Position numbers and translations under genes: made by a program
Source of the DNA: Rebecca billardiae RCC1528
Taxonomy: Eukaryota; Haptophyta
Reading direction: 5' to 3'
Assembly: GCA_965240325.2 (NCBI GenBank)
Contig: OZ251225.1
Location: 2,976,001-3,040,000, forward strand
DNA length: 64,000 nt
Notes under the pieces: model-generated
Databases searched by the model: none
What the model was told of the DNA's origin: nothing
Seen by the model: the letters and a program-made list of their open reading frames with translations, nothing else
Part shown: in pieces, positions 52,882 through 64,000 of the stretch
Numbering within the stretch: position 1 is the stretch's first letter
Layout of the letters: each line of letters starts with the position of its first letter

Positions 52882-54719
52882 CACGGCCACGCGACAGGCC
52901 ACTCGGGCGAACCGTCTCTGGAGACTGGACTCGCCACTCCGCATGTTCACAATCTCATCGTTGAGCTGTTTGAGTCTGGACTCTGGTGAGCACGTCGATG
53001 GCGGCGGCGAGTGTGACGCTGGCTTTGGGTCACTCGGCGATTCTGCCGCGTTCATCATCGGTATCCCGCGTTCATCACATCGGTCTCGTGCGTCATCACA
53101 CAGTCTGCTGCTGATACACGACCACCACTCATCACAACTGCTTGCATGAAACTGCACCTCCGGCGCGGGCGACGCAGCATTTTGCGCGTATTATTGATTA
53201 AGTGTCATTTGTCAGCCATCACTGACACTCCTAGACCTAGACCTAGTCATGCTGACGATGGTGCCTTATTTATAGTAGCCTTGCCAATGTACTGATATAT
53301 ATTTATAGTGATGGCTAGTAGCTTGGTGCACCGTGGCGTCAGGCCCGCACCGGCCAATCCTCGGCTTCGAGGCCGATGAGCGGCCCGAGGCCCGGGGCCG
53401 ACCAGGCCCGTGGCAGCGCCAGCGCCAGCTTCAAGTTCAAGGCGCCGTGGCGGTGAGCCGCACGCGGTGGAGGCCTCGGCCTCGGCTCAGGGCACGCAGT
53501 CTTATTCATGATGAGTCTTGTGACGACACAACGTAGTCTTCATTCAATCGTCGAGCACCCCTCGCGCTTCGACGAGGGTTGCTCGACCCGCCAGCCGTTA
53601 GGTACACAGTTTGCACTGCCATTACTCATTAGAAGGGGCGGTGAAAGTTCACCACTCACCAATGATGTCCAATTGCCCGGAGCACTGGCCGGTCACCCCG
53701 TCAGACCGGTGTCCCCTGAAGTATTCACAGAACACCTGTGATGGGACAGAACATATATCGGGCACCCCGGCCGCAGATGTTCTGCAGCCGCCACCCGCCA
53801 TGCAGAACATCTGTCGCACAGATGGTTTTCAGAGTGCGCCACCGGGCCACTGGCGCGAGCGCCGCGGCGGCCACGCGTGCCAACCTGCTGCAGCAGGGCT
53901 GCTGGCTCCGCTCGCCGCCAAGCGCGATGCCGCCCCCGCCCTGCCCGCCTTAAAACGCGCTGGCGCAAGAGACCGCATACAGTGCTGCGCGCTGTGGATG
54001 CGCGAGCTGTGCAGCGACTCGCTCGCTGCTTCTTCTGGTGCCGCGCGCTCGCGCGCTCGAACGCGCGTGTGCATGCGCGCACGCGAGAGGACTGACTTGA
54101 TGCTGACGATCGTGGTGGCTCATGGCTCGCGAGAGGAGACAACTGCCCCACTGGCTCTCCCTGCCCCCGAGCCCTCTCTCGCGCATGGCCGTCACAAGTG
54201 CGCGCGCGCATGTGCCGAGTGCCGCAGCGCAACGCTCACTCCTTTCGCGCACCCTCTCCTCACGCAGAGGACGAGCTCGCGCGCGTCGCGGGCCTTGCCC
54301 TTCGGCTGTGCGAGCCTCTGGCCCGGGCAGACTACTGGGCGCGCCGAGCGGTCTGAGCCCACGCCGCTGACCGGCGTGGGCAATGGAGGTTGGGGGATCA
54401 CCTGGTTGCGCGCTGCCCTCTATCGTCCTCAAGTTCGTCAGTCTCCCAGGTGGCAGCCCTGGAGGTGCTTGGGGCGCACGGCGCGCGCTCCTGTGGCCAT
54501 AGACGCGCCCGCGCAGGCAATGCGTACTGCTGGGCAGCAGCGAGAGAGCACGCAGCGCCCTCCGCATTGTCACGCGCCTTGGGTAGCGCGCGCGCACGCG
54601 ACGCCATCATCGCGATGACGATGCAATCCGGCCCCCAACCGCCGGCAACAGCGCATCAGCCGGACTTGTGCCAAAAGAGGGCGAGCCGTGCGGTGGGGCG
54701 TTGAGCCAGCGCCACCAGG
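52882..54719. other. Intergenic region
   Basis: No supported gene. An open frame at 53611-54618 (plus) has no recognised motif and mixed composition; it may be chance. GC-rich sequence with GGCC palindromes is at 53378-53420. Confidence 0.4.
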
Positions 54720-56853
54720 ATGTCCGCACGTGGTGGAGATGCGTCGTCGCTCGGGCCTGACGGCAAGGCGATCACCGACCTCGACGCGATCGCCCCCAAG
54801 CCCTTCGTGGACGCCTTCTTCGCGCGCTTCATGCAGCAGCCGGAGAACAAGGTGCGCTTGGCATTGGGCGTGCGCATGCCGCGCGCACGCGCGCGCACTT
54901 GCTGAACGCCGCGCCCGCGACGTGCGCGCTCCCGTGCAGGTCTGCTTCGACTGTACCGCGAAGGGGCCGACGTGGGCGTCGGTCACCTTCGGCACGCTGA
55001 TGTGCCTCGATTGCTCGGGCATGCACCGCCGGCTCGGCGTGCACGTGTCGTTCTGCCGCTCGACCGGCATGGACAAGTGGACGTACCGGCAGCTCTACCG
55101 CATGGCCGTGAGCGGCAACAAGCGCGCGCGCGCGCACTGGCGCTCGAGCAACCTCGATCCGCAGCAGAAGATCGAGTCGAAGTACTCGACCGGCGCCGCG
55201 ATGAGGTACCGGCAGACCGTCGATGCCAACTCCGCCGCCGAGGCCCGGAGCGGCATTCCGCTGCTCGACGCGCCGTCGGGCGGCGCGGACGCGCCCTCGG
55301 GCGGGGCGGCGGCCAAGGCGGTCGATCCGCTCACGGCGTACATGAACGCGCTCTCGACGAGCGCCTCCGCCCCACAGCTCGACCATCTCGTCCCGCTCAA
55401 CCGCCAGGCCTCGGCCGGGAACTCGCCGGCGATCCCGCGCGCAATGTCTGCGACCTCGTCGCCCGCGCCGGCGCGCGGCTCGCCCGTGCCGACGGCGTTC
55501 GTGTCGGCCGCCAACATGGGCCCGCCCGTGCCGACGAAATCCGCGTCGATGCCCGTGCACAGGCCCGCGGTGAGCAAGGGGCTCGGCGGCGCGAAGCGGG
55601 CGGCGCCCTCCAACCCGCTGCTGGCGTACGGTGCCGGGCTGGGTGGCGGCGGCGGCGGCGGAGGCGTGGACGAGCTGGCCGACACCGGCGCGGCGGCTGA
55701 TGCGGCCGAGCCCGAGCGCGCGGGCAACGTGGCGCCGAGTGGCGCGCGCCCCGCGCCGGCCGGGGGCTCGGACGACTTCTTCTCGAGCCTCGGCGTGGGC
55801 AACCCCGCGGGGGCCGACAGGCCACCGCGCCCGCCTGCCGCGGGCGGTGCGGCGCCCGAGGGCAGCGCGTCGCCAGCGCTCGGCCCGGGCGCGGGCGCTT
55901 TCGCGCGGCCAATGGCGTCGCAGCTCGTCGCCGGCATTGGCACGCAGCCGCCGGCGCAGGGTGCGCGGCCATCGTCGGCGGGGCAGTCGTCGCTGATTGG
56001 CCGGCGGCCAGCGTCCGGCGCAAAAAAGGGGCTGGGCGGGGCAGTGCGCATGTCCGGTGCTGCGGGCAGCTCGGCAGGGATTGCGTTTGGGCCGGTGAGG
56101 CGCCGCGCCCGCGCGCGAGCCGCCGCGCGCGCGCGCGCCGTTGCGCACCGCCGCGCGGCTGCTGATGCCGTGCCCACGCGCGGCGCCGATCCTGTTCGCA
56201 GACTGGCCCGGTCAGCGCGTCACCGGTACCCCAACCCGCCGCCGCCCGGGGAGGCGAGAGCGAGCCCGCACACCTGGGCAGCGACGTTGCGAGGTGCGCG
56301 CGCGCGCCTGGCGGCGCGGCCTGCGGTCGGCGCGCCGCGCGCTCGTGTGCTCTCGGCCCGCATGGCTGACCGTCCGCCCGCCGCCGCCGTGCCCCGCCGC
56401 CCGCTGCGCAGTGCTGGGAGCCGTCCCGCGGTCTCGTCGATCTTCTCGTACGACGACCCGCTGCAGCAGCAGGAGCGGCCGGCGCCCGCGCAGGTGCCGG
56501 TCGCGGCGCCGCCCAAGCCCAAGCCGGCTGACGGCTCCGACCCGGCTGCCAAGGCAGAGTCGCCACCCGAGGCGCGGGGCGCGCTCGGCGGCTACTCAAA
56601 CCTGACGGCGTTCGGCTCGGCCGACTTGGAGCCGCCGCCGCCGGTGGTCACCTCGCCGCGGGCGGCGTACGCCACCGCGTTCGCGAGCAAGGTGGCGAGC
56701 TGCGCCACCTCCACCATCGCATCCGTCGCGTCCAAGGTGCTCCGCTCGCCGACCAACGAGTCGCCAAACTCGGCGGGCGGACGCGCAGGCGGCCCGGACG
56801 GCTTCGACAGCTTCGATGGCTTCGGCGACGGCGTCAAGGACGGCAACGCTTGA
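54720..56853 (+). CDS. ArfGAP domain protein, ARFGAP2/3 (Glo3)-like
   Basis: Exon 1 54720-54851 and exon 2 from 54940, intron 54852-54939 (GTGCGCT...GTGCAG). The join gives [20 protein letters not shown] with zinc ligands C46, C49, C66 and C69 (C-x2-C-x16-C-x2-C), then [15 protein letters not shown] including the arginine finger and [17 protein letters not shown]. Family members stimulate Arf1 GTP hydrolysis and COPI coat cycling at the Golgi. The C-terminal half is Pro/Ala/Ser-rich and ends with NESPNSAGG and [17 protein letters not shown]. An arginine-rich stretch at about 56094-56410 (GTGAGGC start, GCTGAC, GCGCAG end) is probably another intron, but the phase did not fit clearly, so exon 2 is left unbroken to TGA 56851. 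Without that intron the product is 681 residues. Confidence 0.85.
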
Positions 56854-57687
56854 TGGCGGGATGTGGGGGCACCGCTTGGCGCGCAGTCGGCCCCCGCCAC
56901 TGTCTGCAACGCGACACGCCTGCGACAGAGTAGTCAGATGACTACGCGAGCTTGACGATCCGTCGATCGCCGATCAGGCGGCCGCGTCGGCGGATCGCCC
57001 GTGACCCACGCGTCTCACGCCGGCGTGACCGTGACCGCGCGTGTCATCCGACATCACTACAGGGAGCAGTGCTGATGATCACGGCGGTACCGCGTCCGTG
57101 TCCGGCCGTTCACCCGTTGCTGCGCGGCCTACGCGCTGCATCAATGATATATATATGCGGCTAATAACTGCTACGCAGATCGAGCAGTTATTATGCCGCC
57201 GACGAGGCGCCGAGTCATCAGCGAGCTATAGCGCTAGTGCGCCGGCTCATCGCGTCGTCAGTAGGCTAGCTCATCAGTGACTACTACTAACTGCTACTAT
57301 TTATAACTAGCAGCTACAGTAGCTGGCGGCCCGCGCGCGGGCTCGCACTGCTCCCGGACAGTCGCGCCCCTGGACGGACCTCTGACAGGCGCGTGCTGCG
57401 GTGCTGACGCGGACGACGGAGTCGGAGTCGGGCCCCCGGGACGACTGCATGCAGCCTGGGGCCCTGAGGGCGCTGCTCGGCCCGCTCTCCGCACTGAGAC
57501 TGCCACAGCACTCATCACTGGGACTGCGGTCTGCGATCCGCGGCGGTGCAAACGCGCTGTGGCTGCGGCGGCGCAGTGCCCGCGCTGCGTGCCGGCGACA
57601 ACGGCCGACGTACCACGCGGGCACGGCACCCGTGGCGGTGCCGGTGGCCGGCAACTCGCCACCGGGGCAGGCTCTCACCAGACTGCT
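56854..57687. other. Intergenic region
   Basis: Convergent 3' flanks of the ArfGAP and REJ-receptor genes. There is a short TATATATA at 57149-57156. No gene is seen. Confidence 0.5.
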
Positions 57688-60600
57688 TCAGCCGCCGAAG
57701 ATGGCCTTGAGGCCCGACTGGATGCTGGAGACGCACACGCCCACCGTGTTGGCGAGGATCTCGGCAAACAGCTCGCCCACCACGTCGTTCGACGTGAGCA
57801 TGTCGATCAGGAAGGGCGCGATGATGCTCAGCGCGATCAGGATGGGCTCCTGTGCCGCGTGCGCAAGCCGAGAGAGAGACGGCCGCCGGACGGCGCGCGG
57901 CCGCGCGCACGGACGCAGCGGGGCAGAGGATGAGTGACGAGCCGCGCGGCGCGGCGCGGCGCGCGGCGGGTGGATGGCTGCGCCGCGAGGCGCCGCTCGC
58001 GGCCTCGCACCTCCACAAAGTACGTCTGCCCCTCCGCGAACGTCCAGCTGAAGAGCAGCAGCCGCGTCTTCTCGGGCCCGAAGACGAAGGCGTACGTGAG
58101 CGCAATGGCGGCGAGCGCGGCAAAGAAGAGCCACATGATCAGCCAGGTGATCGCGATCTTGGCGGGGCGCGGCAGAGTCACGTACGGCTTGAGCCGCGCC
58201 CACTGCTTGCGCCACCCCTTCTGCCGCCGCGCCTCGCGCCACACCGCCTCCTTGACGATGCCGTCGTACCACCAGACTGCGCGCGGCGGGGGCGGGCGCC
58301 GCGGCCGAGCGGGCCGCGCCCGGGACGGGGGCGGGCGGAGGGAAGCGCGCGCGGCGTGAGACAAGGGCGGTGAGCGCGCGTGCGGTGCGCGCGCGCGCGC
58401 GGTGCGCGGTGCACACGGCGCGCACCAAGCTCGGGCAGCGTGATCTTGCCGTTGCCCGACTCGTCGAGCTGCTGCGCGAGCTGCCCCAGCTTGCGCCTCG
58501 AGAGCGTGAAGCCCAGGTCCTTCACCAGCTGCCCCAGCTCCTGCGTGGACACGTATCCCGAGTCGTCGCGGTCGTACTTGATGAACTTGGCGCGCAGCTG
58601 GCGCACTGTCGCCTCGTCGAGGTCGTGCTGCACGTCGTCGAGCGAGAGCATCTGCTGCCGCCGCTCCGAGCGCCAGCCGGTCAGCTTGGCTCGGATCTGC
58701 TTGGCTGTCTTCTTCGGCGTGCCGAAGAGGATCGCCATGTTGAGCCCGCCGCCGCCGGGCCTCCGCGCGCCGCTGCCGCCGCCCGCCGCCGGCGGCTGCT
58801 GCTGCTGCTGCTCGGCAGACGGCGTCGAGTCCGCCGCCTCGGTGTCGGCGGTCTGCGGCCGCGAGCCCGGCGGCGTGGGCGCGGGCGGGCGCACGCGCGA
58901 GAAGGCGCGCGCGGAGGGGCCCGAGGCGGAGGTGCTGCGCGACGCCGGCCCCGGCGTGCCGTCTCTCTCGCCGCACGCGCCGCACGCGCCGTCGCCCGCC
59001 TGCGGCCGACTCGCGCCGCCCTCGCCCTCGCCCTCCTCGCGCGGCGGCGGCGGGCGCGGCGGCGGCGGCGCGGCCGGCGGCGGCCCCGGCGGGCGCTCGG
59101 CCGGCGGGCGCGGCTGCGGCGGCGGCGGCGGCGGCGGGCGCGAGGGCGCGGCGGAGGACGAGGCGCACGCGCTCTCGCCCTCGGCAAGCGCGGCCGGGGT
59201 CGCCGCGGGCGCACCGCCGCCCCTCTCCGGGTGGATCGCCGCCGCGCCCGCCGCCGTGGCGGCGGCGGCGGCGCTCGCTGCGGCGGTGGGCGTGGGCAGC
59301 ACGCGCCCGCACGAGGCCGCGCCGGCGGGCAACGCGGCGGGCACGCCCGCCGCCGCCGCGCCTGGCGCGGCGGCGCCCTCCGGGCGGACGCCAGGTGCGG
59401 ATGGACGCGACGGGCGCGACGGGCGCGACGGGCGCGCCGAGCGGTAGCGCGCGACGCCGGACGGCTCCGTCTCCGCTGCCGCGCCCTCGGCGCCCAGCGC
59501 GCCGCTGCCCGAGCCCGAGCCGCCCTTGGCCGCCCTGGGCGGCGGCGGCGGCGTGCCCGGCACAGGCAGCAGTCCCTCCCGGGACACGTCCTGCTCGATG
59601 GCCTCCTTCACCTCGGGCCTGACGCGGCCGACGAGCTGCGAGTCCGCCTCCGCCTGCGCGCCGCCGAGCAGCGTCTGCCCGAACCGCTCCGCCAGCGGCG
59701 AGTTGCGCGCGTAGCCCCACGTGTACAGCGCGCGCCAGACCATCAGCGCGGGGATGCAGAGCGCGGCCGTCACGAGCGCGGTGTACACGACGAAGAGCAA
59801 GTTGATCGGCCCGTCGGACGGCGCGGACCACAGCATGCACTCGATCACGAGCGAGAGCATGCAGATGTTCCAGAACTGCTGCGCGAGCTCCGAGCGCTTC
59901 GACTCGGCCGGGTCGCCAAACCAGAGGCCGAGCAGCGAGTGGTCCGTGCCGATGCGCTCGAGGATCGTGCGCGCGAGCGTCGTGCACGAGTGCGTCCCCG
60001 AGCCGTCGCGCCTGTCGCGGGCAAAGTCCATCAGCCCGCGCACCTGCTTGCGCGCGAGCCGGCCGCGCGCCACCTTTTGGATCACGATGGCGGCGCGCTC
60101 GGCCTGCTGCGCCATGCTCGCGTCCAGCCGGTCGAGGTTGCGCTCGAGCGCCTGCGTGAGCACCTGCGCGCGCGTGCGCTCCTCCGCGGCCGCCTCCGCC
60201 TCGGCCCTCTTCGCGCGGCCGCTCGCCTCCCACCAGTCGCGCGCACACAGCAGGGCCACCGACAGCCCGCACGCGCCGCTCATCGCGAGAATGAGGCCGT
60301 AGATGTACGGGTTCTGCTCGATGCGCTCGACCAGCTGCTCGGGCGTGACGACGAGCGCCTCGCGCGCGTCCTCCGCGCTGAACGTGTTCACGCCGCGGCC
60401 GAACTCCTCAGAGTCGTCGGCGAGCTCCTCGGGCGTGCTCGGCACGGCGATCCCGCCAAAGTCTGCGCGTGCGCCGGTGCGCGGCGCGCGCGGTGTGGGC
60501 GGGCGCGCGCGTGAGCCGGCGCGCGCGCGGCGCGCGTCGCTGGGCGCGCGGCGGACCTGTGAGGTGGTTGCACGCGCAGTACAGCAGCGACGGGTCCGCG

Positions 60601-63600
60601 CCCGCCGGCAGCGGCTGCGCCGCCGTGGGCAGCGTCGCGCAGCCGTCGGACGCCCACTGCGCGGTGCTCTCGTTCCAAAAGTGGCACGTGGCGCGCACGG
60701 TGCAGCGCGCGCCGTAGTAGGGCGTGCGGCACGCGCACGCGCCGCCGACGCACTCGCCGCGCCCCGCGGCGGCGTTGCAGAAGTCGAGCTCCGAGCAGTC
60801 CCCCGTGCCGTTCCCACCGCCGCCGCCGCCCTCCGCCGCCGCGCTCAGCGGGATCGCGATCAGGATCGGCTCGGGCAGGCCCGCGATCGGCAGCGCGGCG
60901 CCGCTCGAGGCCGAGGCGAAGGCGAGCGAGAAGACGCCCGTCTGCAGCTCGCCCAGGCTGCCGCCCGCGTCGCCGCCCGAGCCGCTCGCCGACTGGTTGG
61001 TCGGGTCGCCGTGGGTGTTCCGGCCGAACGCATACATGAGCACGTCCACGCCGCCGGCCGTGCCCGTCTGGTTGGCAAGCGCGCTCGAGGGCACGTCGAC
61101 CGCGCCCGCGCCGCCCGGCCCGGAGAGGGTGCCGTTGGCGAGGGAGGAGGCGGACTTGCGGCTGGCGGAGACGTTGACGTTCGCGCCGATCGCCTCCGTC
61201 GCCTCCTCGTCCGCCACCAGCCCGACGAGGAACGAGCTGCCCAGCCCGGCGGCCGCCTGCGCCGCGAGCGCGTTGACCTCGTCGTTGAGCGCGGCCGCCT
61301 GCGCGCTCGCGTTCACGCCCAGCACCGCGTCCATCGCGGAGAGCAGGTTGGCGGCGGTGGAGGCGTCGATGCCGGCGGAGGCGGCCTGGCCGGCGAGCGC
61401 GGCGACCTGCGCCAGCCCGCTCGTCTGCGCGCTCGCGTCGATCGCCTCCGGGTTGGCGAGCACCGCGGCGAGCGTGCGGCTCGACTGCTTGCGGGAGGTG
61501 GCGGTGGAGACGGTGCGCGCGGACGCGTCCGCGACGATGGCGAGCATGTCGTTGACGATGGCGGCGGTGGCGTTGGTGTCGTTCGAGGCGAGCACGGCGG
61601 GCAGCGCGGCGACCGACGAGACCAGCTGGTTCGCCTTCGACGTCGCGCCCACGTCCACCGCCTCCTCCGCCTCGCTGAGCGCCGAGGCGATCGAGAAGAG
61701 ATCGGCGGCGCTCGGCTCGAGCACGGTCGCGGCCGCGGACGCGCCCGACGCGGCGCCGTAAAAGTCGAGCACGCGGACGGAGAGGACGAGCTGGCCGACG
61801 GGGAGGAACGCGGCGATCGTCGGCGTGCGCACGCGCTCGGACAGCGCCGCCGACGTCAGCCCCTCCGCCGCGCGCCGGTACTGGAAGGCGTATGCGAGCG
61901 GCAGGTCCTCCGCGTCGTCCGTCCACGAGCGCGCCTCGAGCGAGAACTCGTCGAGGATGGCGGTGCCCTCGGCGGGGGTGATGACGAGGGTGCCGCCGAA
62001 GGGCGGGCGGTTCATCAGCACCTTCACCTCCGCGAACGCCGGCTGCTCGCCCCCCGTCACCGTCAGCGCGAACGAGTAGAGCGCGCCGGCGCGCAGCACG
62101 CCCGAGCGGAAGGCGAGCGTCGGCCCGGCGGCGCCGGTCGTCGTGACGGCGGCGGACGCGAGGTCGAAGGGCGCGGGCACCTCGACGCCGGAGACGATGG
62201 TGGACGCGCGCCACTCGTACGCGAAGCTCACCTCGCCGCGCGCCGCGAGCGCCGCCGAGCGCGCGTCCACGCTCGTCTCCAGCGCCACGCGCTGCGTGCC
62301 CAGCTCCCAGCTCGGGTTGTACTTGAGCGCGGCCAGCGGCGCAAACGAGATCGTGGGCACGAGCCCAAGCACGACCTCGACGTTGACGGAGGCGGAGACG
62401 CGCTGCACGGGCCAGCCGGCCTTGGAGAGGGTGAGCGTCACGCTCCAGTTCCCCACCTCGAGCTCGCCGCGCGGCACGAACAGCACGCGCGCGCTCGCGT
62501 TCACGGCCGCGCCGAACGCCGACTCGAAGACGCCGGTGCCGTTCACGCGCGCGAGCGACCAATCAAACTCGAGCTCGGCGTCGACGGGCGCGCCGGCGTC
62601 GTCGAGGACGAGCGGGACGTTGGGGTCGTACGAGGCGGACGCGTCGATCGCGACGTCCGACTCGGTGGAGACGCGCCGGTCGCCGCCCGAGACAATCGCC
62701 TGCAGCGGCTGCGACTCCACGACCAGCAGCACGGTCGCGCTCGACGCCGCGCTCGGGTCGGCCGCCATCGCCGCGCGCAGCCGCAGCTCGTACGTGTACG
62801 TGGGGAGCAGCGTGTACGCGTCGAGGAGGAGGGAGGGCTGGTCCGGCTCGAGCAGCCGCAGCGCGGGCAGCGCGGCGGGCTCGCCCGTCGCCGTCACCGT
62901 CGCGTTGAGCTGCGCCCACGAGAAGTCGATCGTGGCGGAGTCGTTGGCCGGCCAGCAGTCGGCGAGCCGCGCGTTGCCGAGCAGCAGCACCTCGGACGAG
63001 GGGCGCGTGGTCAGCCGGTACGGGCCGTCGATCACGAGGGAGGGGTTGGCGCCGCCGGAGCGCGTGACGGTCCAGCGCTCCACCGCCGACTCGAACCCGA
63101 GGAACGACGCGACGCGCAGCAGGAACACGTACTGCGAGCCGTCGCCCGCCAGCCGGAAGTTGGCGCCCAGGTCAGACGGGATGCGCAGAACGTCGCGGTC
63201 TGGGGGCAGGCTCGCCAGCCGCGCGTTCAGCTCGTCGGCGATGTCGGAGAGGGCGGGGTCGACGCGCCACGTGTACTGCAGCGCCTTGATCCCGCCGCCG
63301 GACGACGCCGACGCGTCCAGCCGGATCTCCGCGTCGGGGCAGTTCGAGACCAGCGTCGGGCCGTTGAGCGCCGCGACCGGCCGCACGCACGCGGCGCACG
63401 GGAAGTCGACGTCGATGGTCGCGCTGAGGCCGACGGCGCACTCGACGGCGCCGGGGCACGCGCGGCCGAGGCCGAAGGGCCAGAGGACGTTGTCGCGCAG
63501 CGAGACCGTCGAGCCGGGCGCGAGCCCCGTCTGCGCGTTCAGCTGCGCCACCAGCGTCACGTCGTCGCGCCAGAAGCACTCGGGCTCGCTCTCGGCGGCG

Positions 63601-64000
63601 CCGCGGATCAGCGCGACGGTCGCGTCGTCAAAGACGACGGCGCACGGCGCGACGGAGGTCATGCCCGCGCGGTTGGTGGGCTGCGGGTCGAAGGTGAGGA
63701 CGAGCGTGGTCGCCGCGTCGTTGAACAGCGCCGAGACGATCGCCGGCTCGTGCAGCCCGTCGAAGCGGTACGCCAGCGCCGCGTCGGTGTACTGCTGCCC
63801 GTTGAGCGAGACGCTCACGGCCGCGCCGCCTTGCTTGCCGTACGACGTCACCTGCACGATCGAGGCGTCGGTGTACGACTCGGGCGCGGGGCCGACGGTG
63901 GGGCCGTAGCGCACGCGCAGGAACGAGGCCGTCGGCGCGCCGTACCCCACCTCGGCGTCCGCGAGCGCGCGGAACCCCGAGCCGCTGATCGTGGTGCGCG
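57688..64000 (-). CDS. REJ / GPS / EF-hand multidomain receptor, polycystin-like, 5' partial
   Basis: Exons: beyond window to 60557, 60462-58426, 58276-58011 and 57849-57688; introns 60463-60556, 58277-58425, 57850-58010; 1968 residues visible. A possible IPT/TIG-like fold lies at the visible start and a REJ-type region follows (PVAALNGPTLVSNCPDAEIR). Then comes a GPS motif, CHFWNESTAQWASDGC...CACNHLT, joined by splicing to DFGGIAVP. The next exon has a helix (YIYGLILAMSGACGLSVALL), an IQ-like motif (AAIVIQKVARGRLARKQV), two further helices, a Pro/Ala linker and two EF-hands (DRDDSGYVSTQE, DESGNGKITLPE). VWWYDGIVKEA and a helix (WLIMWLFFAALAAIALTYAF) follow, then a last hydrophobic exon (PILIALSIIAPFLIDM). 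Polycystin-1 relatives act in calcium-linked sensing. Here no polycystin channel core was recognised. Confidence 0.85.

Noticed and set aside
53611-54618. A 335-codon ORF
   Set aside because: No domain, signal or paralogue seen; composition changes along its length. Left as possible but unsupported.
56094-56412. A definite second intron in the ArfGAP gene
   Set aside because: Good-looking donor and acceptor exist, but the phases do not match clearly, so it is mentioned and not modelled.
58370-60514. A 714-codon plus-strand ORF opposite the REJ receptor
   Set aside because: Antisense shadow; the minus strand has GPS, IQ and EF-hand motifs with consistent splice joins.

Overview
The window looks like nuclear DNA of a GC-rich unicellular alga, most likely a haptophyte; a stramenopile alga is the main alternative. 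The reasons are eukaryotic genes with short introns of GTGCGCG...CAG type, eukaryote-specific families (PLRG1/Prp46, RUS/DUF647, ArfGAP, PAQR, F-box/RCC1, Sel1-MYND, REJ-GPS receptor), EsV-1-7 cysteine-rich repeat proteins, a hybrid histidine kinase, and long AT, GT and GA microsatellites between GC-rich genes. The taxon is an inference. Splice sites were chosen by hand from GT...AG signals, reading frame and family conservation; no transcript data were used.

Layout. 1-0.8 kb: 3' part of a lipoyl(octanoyl)transferase. 0.9-5 kb: a 189-bp tandem duplication, two tandem EsV-1-7 repeat genes (12 and 7 repeats, minus strand), a third remnant and a decayed reverse-transcriptase fragment. 5.3-10.4 kb: a small secreted-like protein and a large fusion of a nucleoside-hydrolase-like domain, membrane helices and a TIR-like domain. 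12.6-21.1 kb: Sel1-MYND protein, PAQR receptor-like protein, a glycosyltransferase, then divergent PLRG1 and RUS genes. 21-36 kb: a repeat-rich accessory region with two paralogous proline-rich genes (23.97-25.89 and 33.90-35.90 kb), minisatellites, AT-rich tracts and an RCC1 pseudogene. 36.5-38.1 and 45.5-46.6 kb: an inverted segmental duplication carrying a degenerate coiled-coil ORF. 39-48.4 kb: two F-box/RCC1 genes around a hybrid histidine kinase. 48.6-56.9 kb: a GT23/FUT8-like fucosyltransferase, a second Sel1-MYND gene and an ArfGAP. 57.7 kb to the end: a REJ/GPS/EF-hand receptor whose 5' end lies outside the window.

The most striking observation is in the two proline-rich genes. Splicing at repeated GTGCGCG...CCACAG boundaries gives one continuous frame in both genes. 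Each linker is built from tandem exon-intron units: phase-1 exons that are all multiples of three encode P-T/S-P repeats, and introns of about 105 bp are as conserved as the exons or more so. The two gene models are 350 and 381 residues and share an N-terminal cysteine module and a C-terminal cysteine-containing exon. Duplication dominates the window: EsV-1-7, Sel1-MYND, F-box/RCC1, the proline-rich genes and the coiled-coil segment each occur two or three times.
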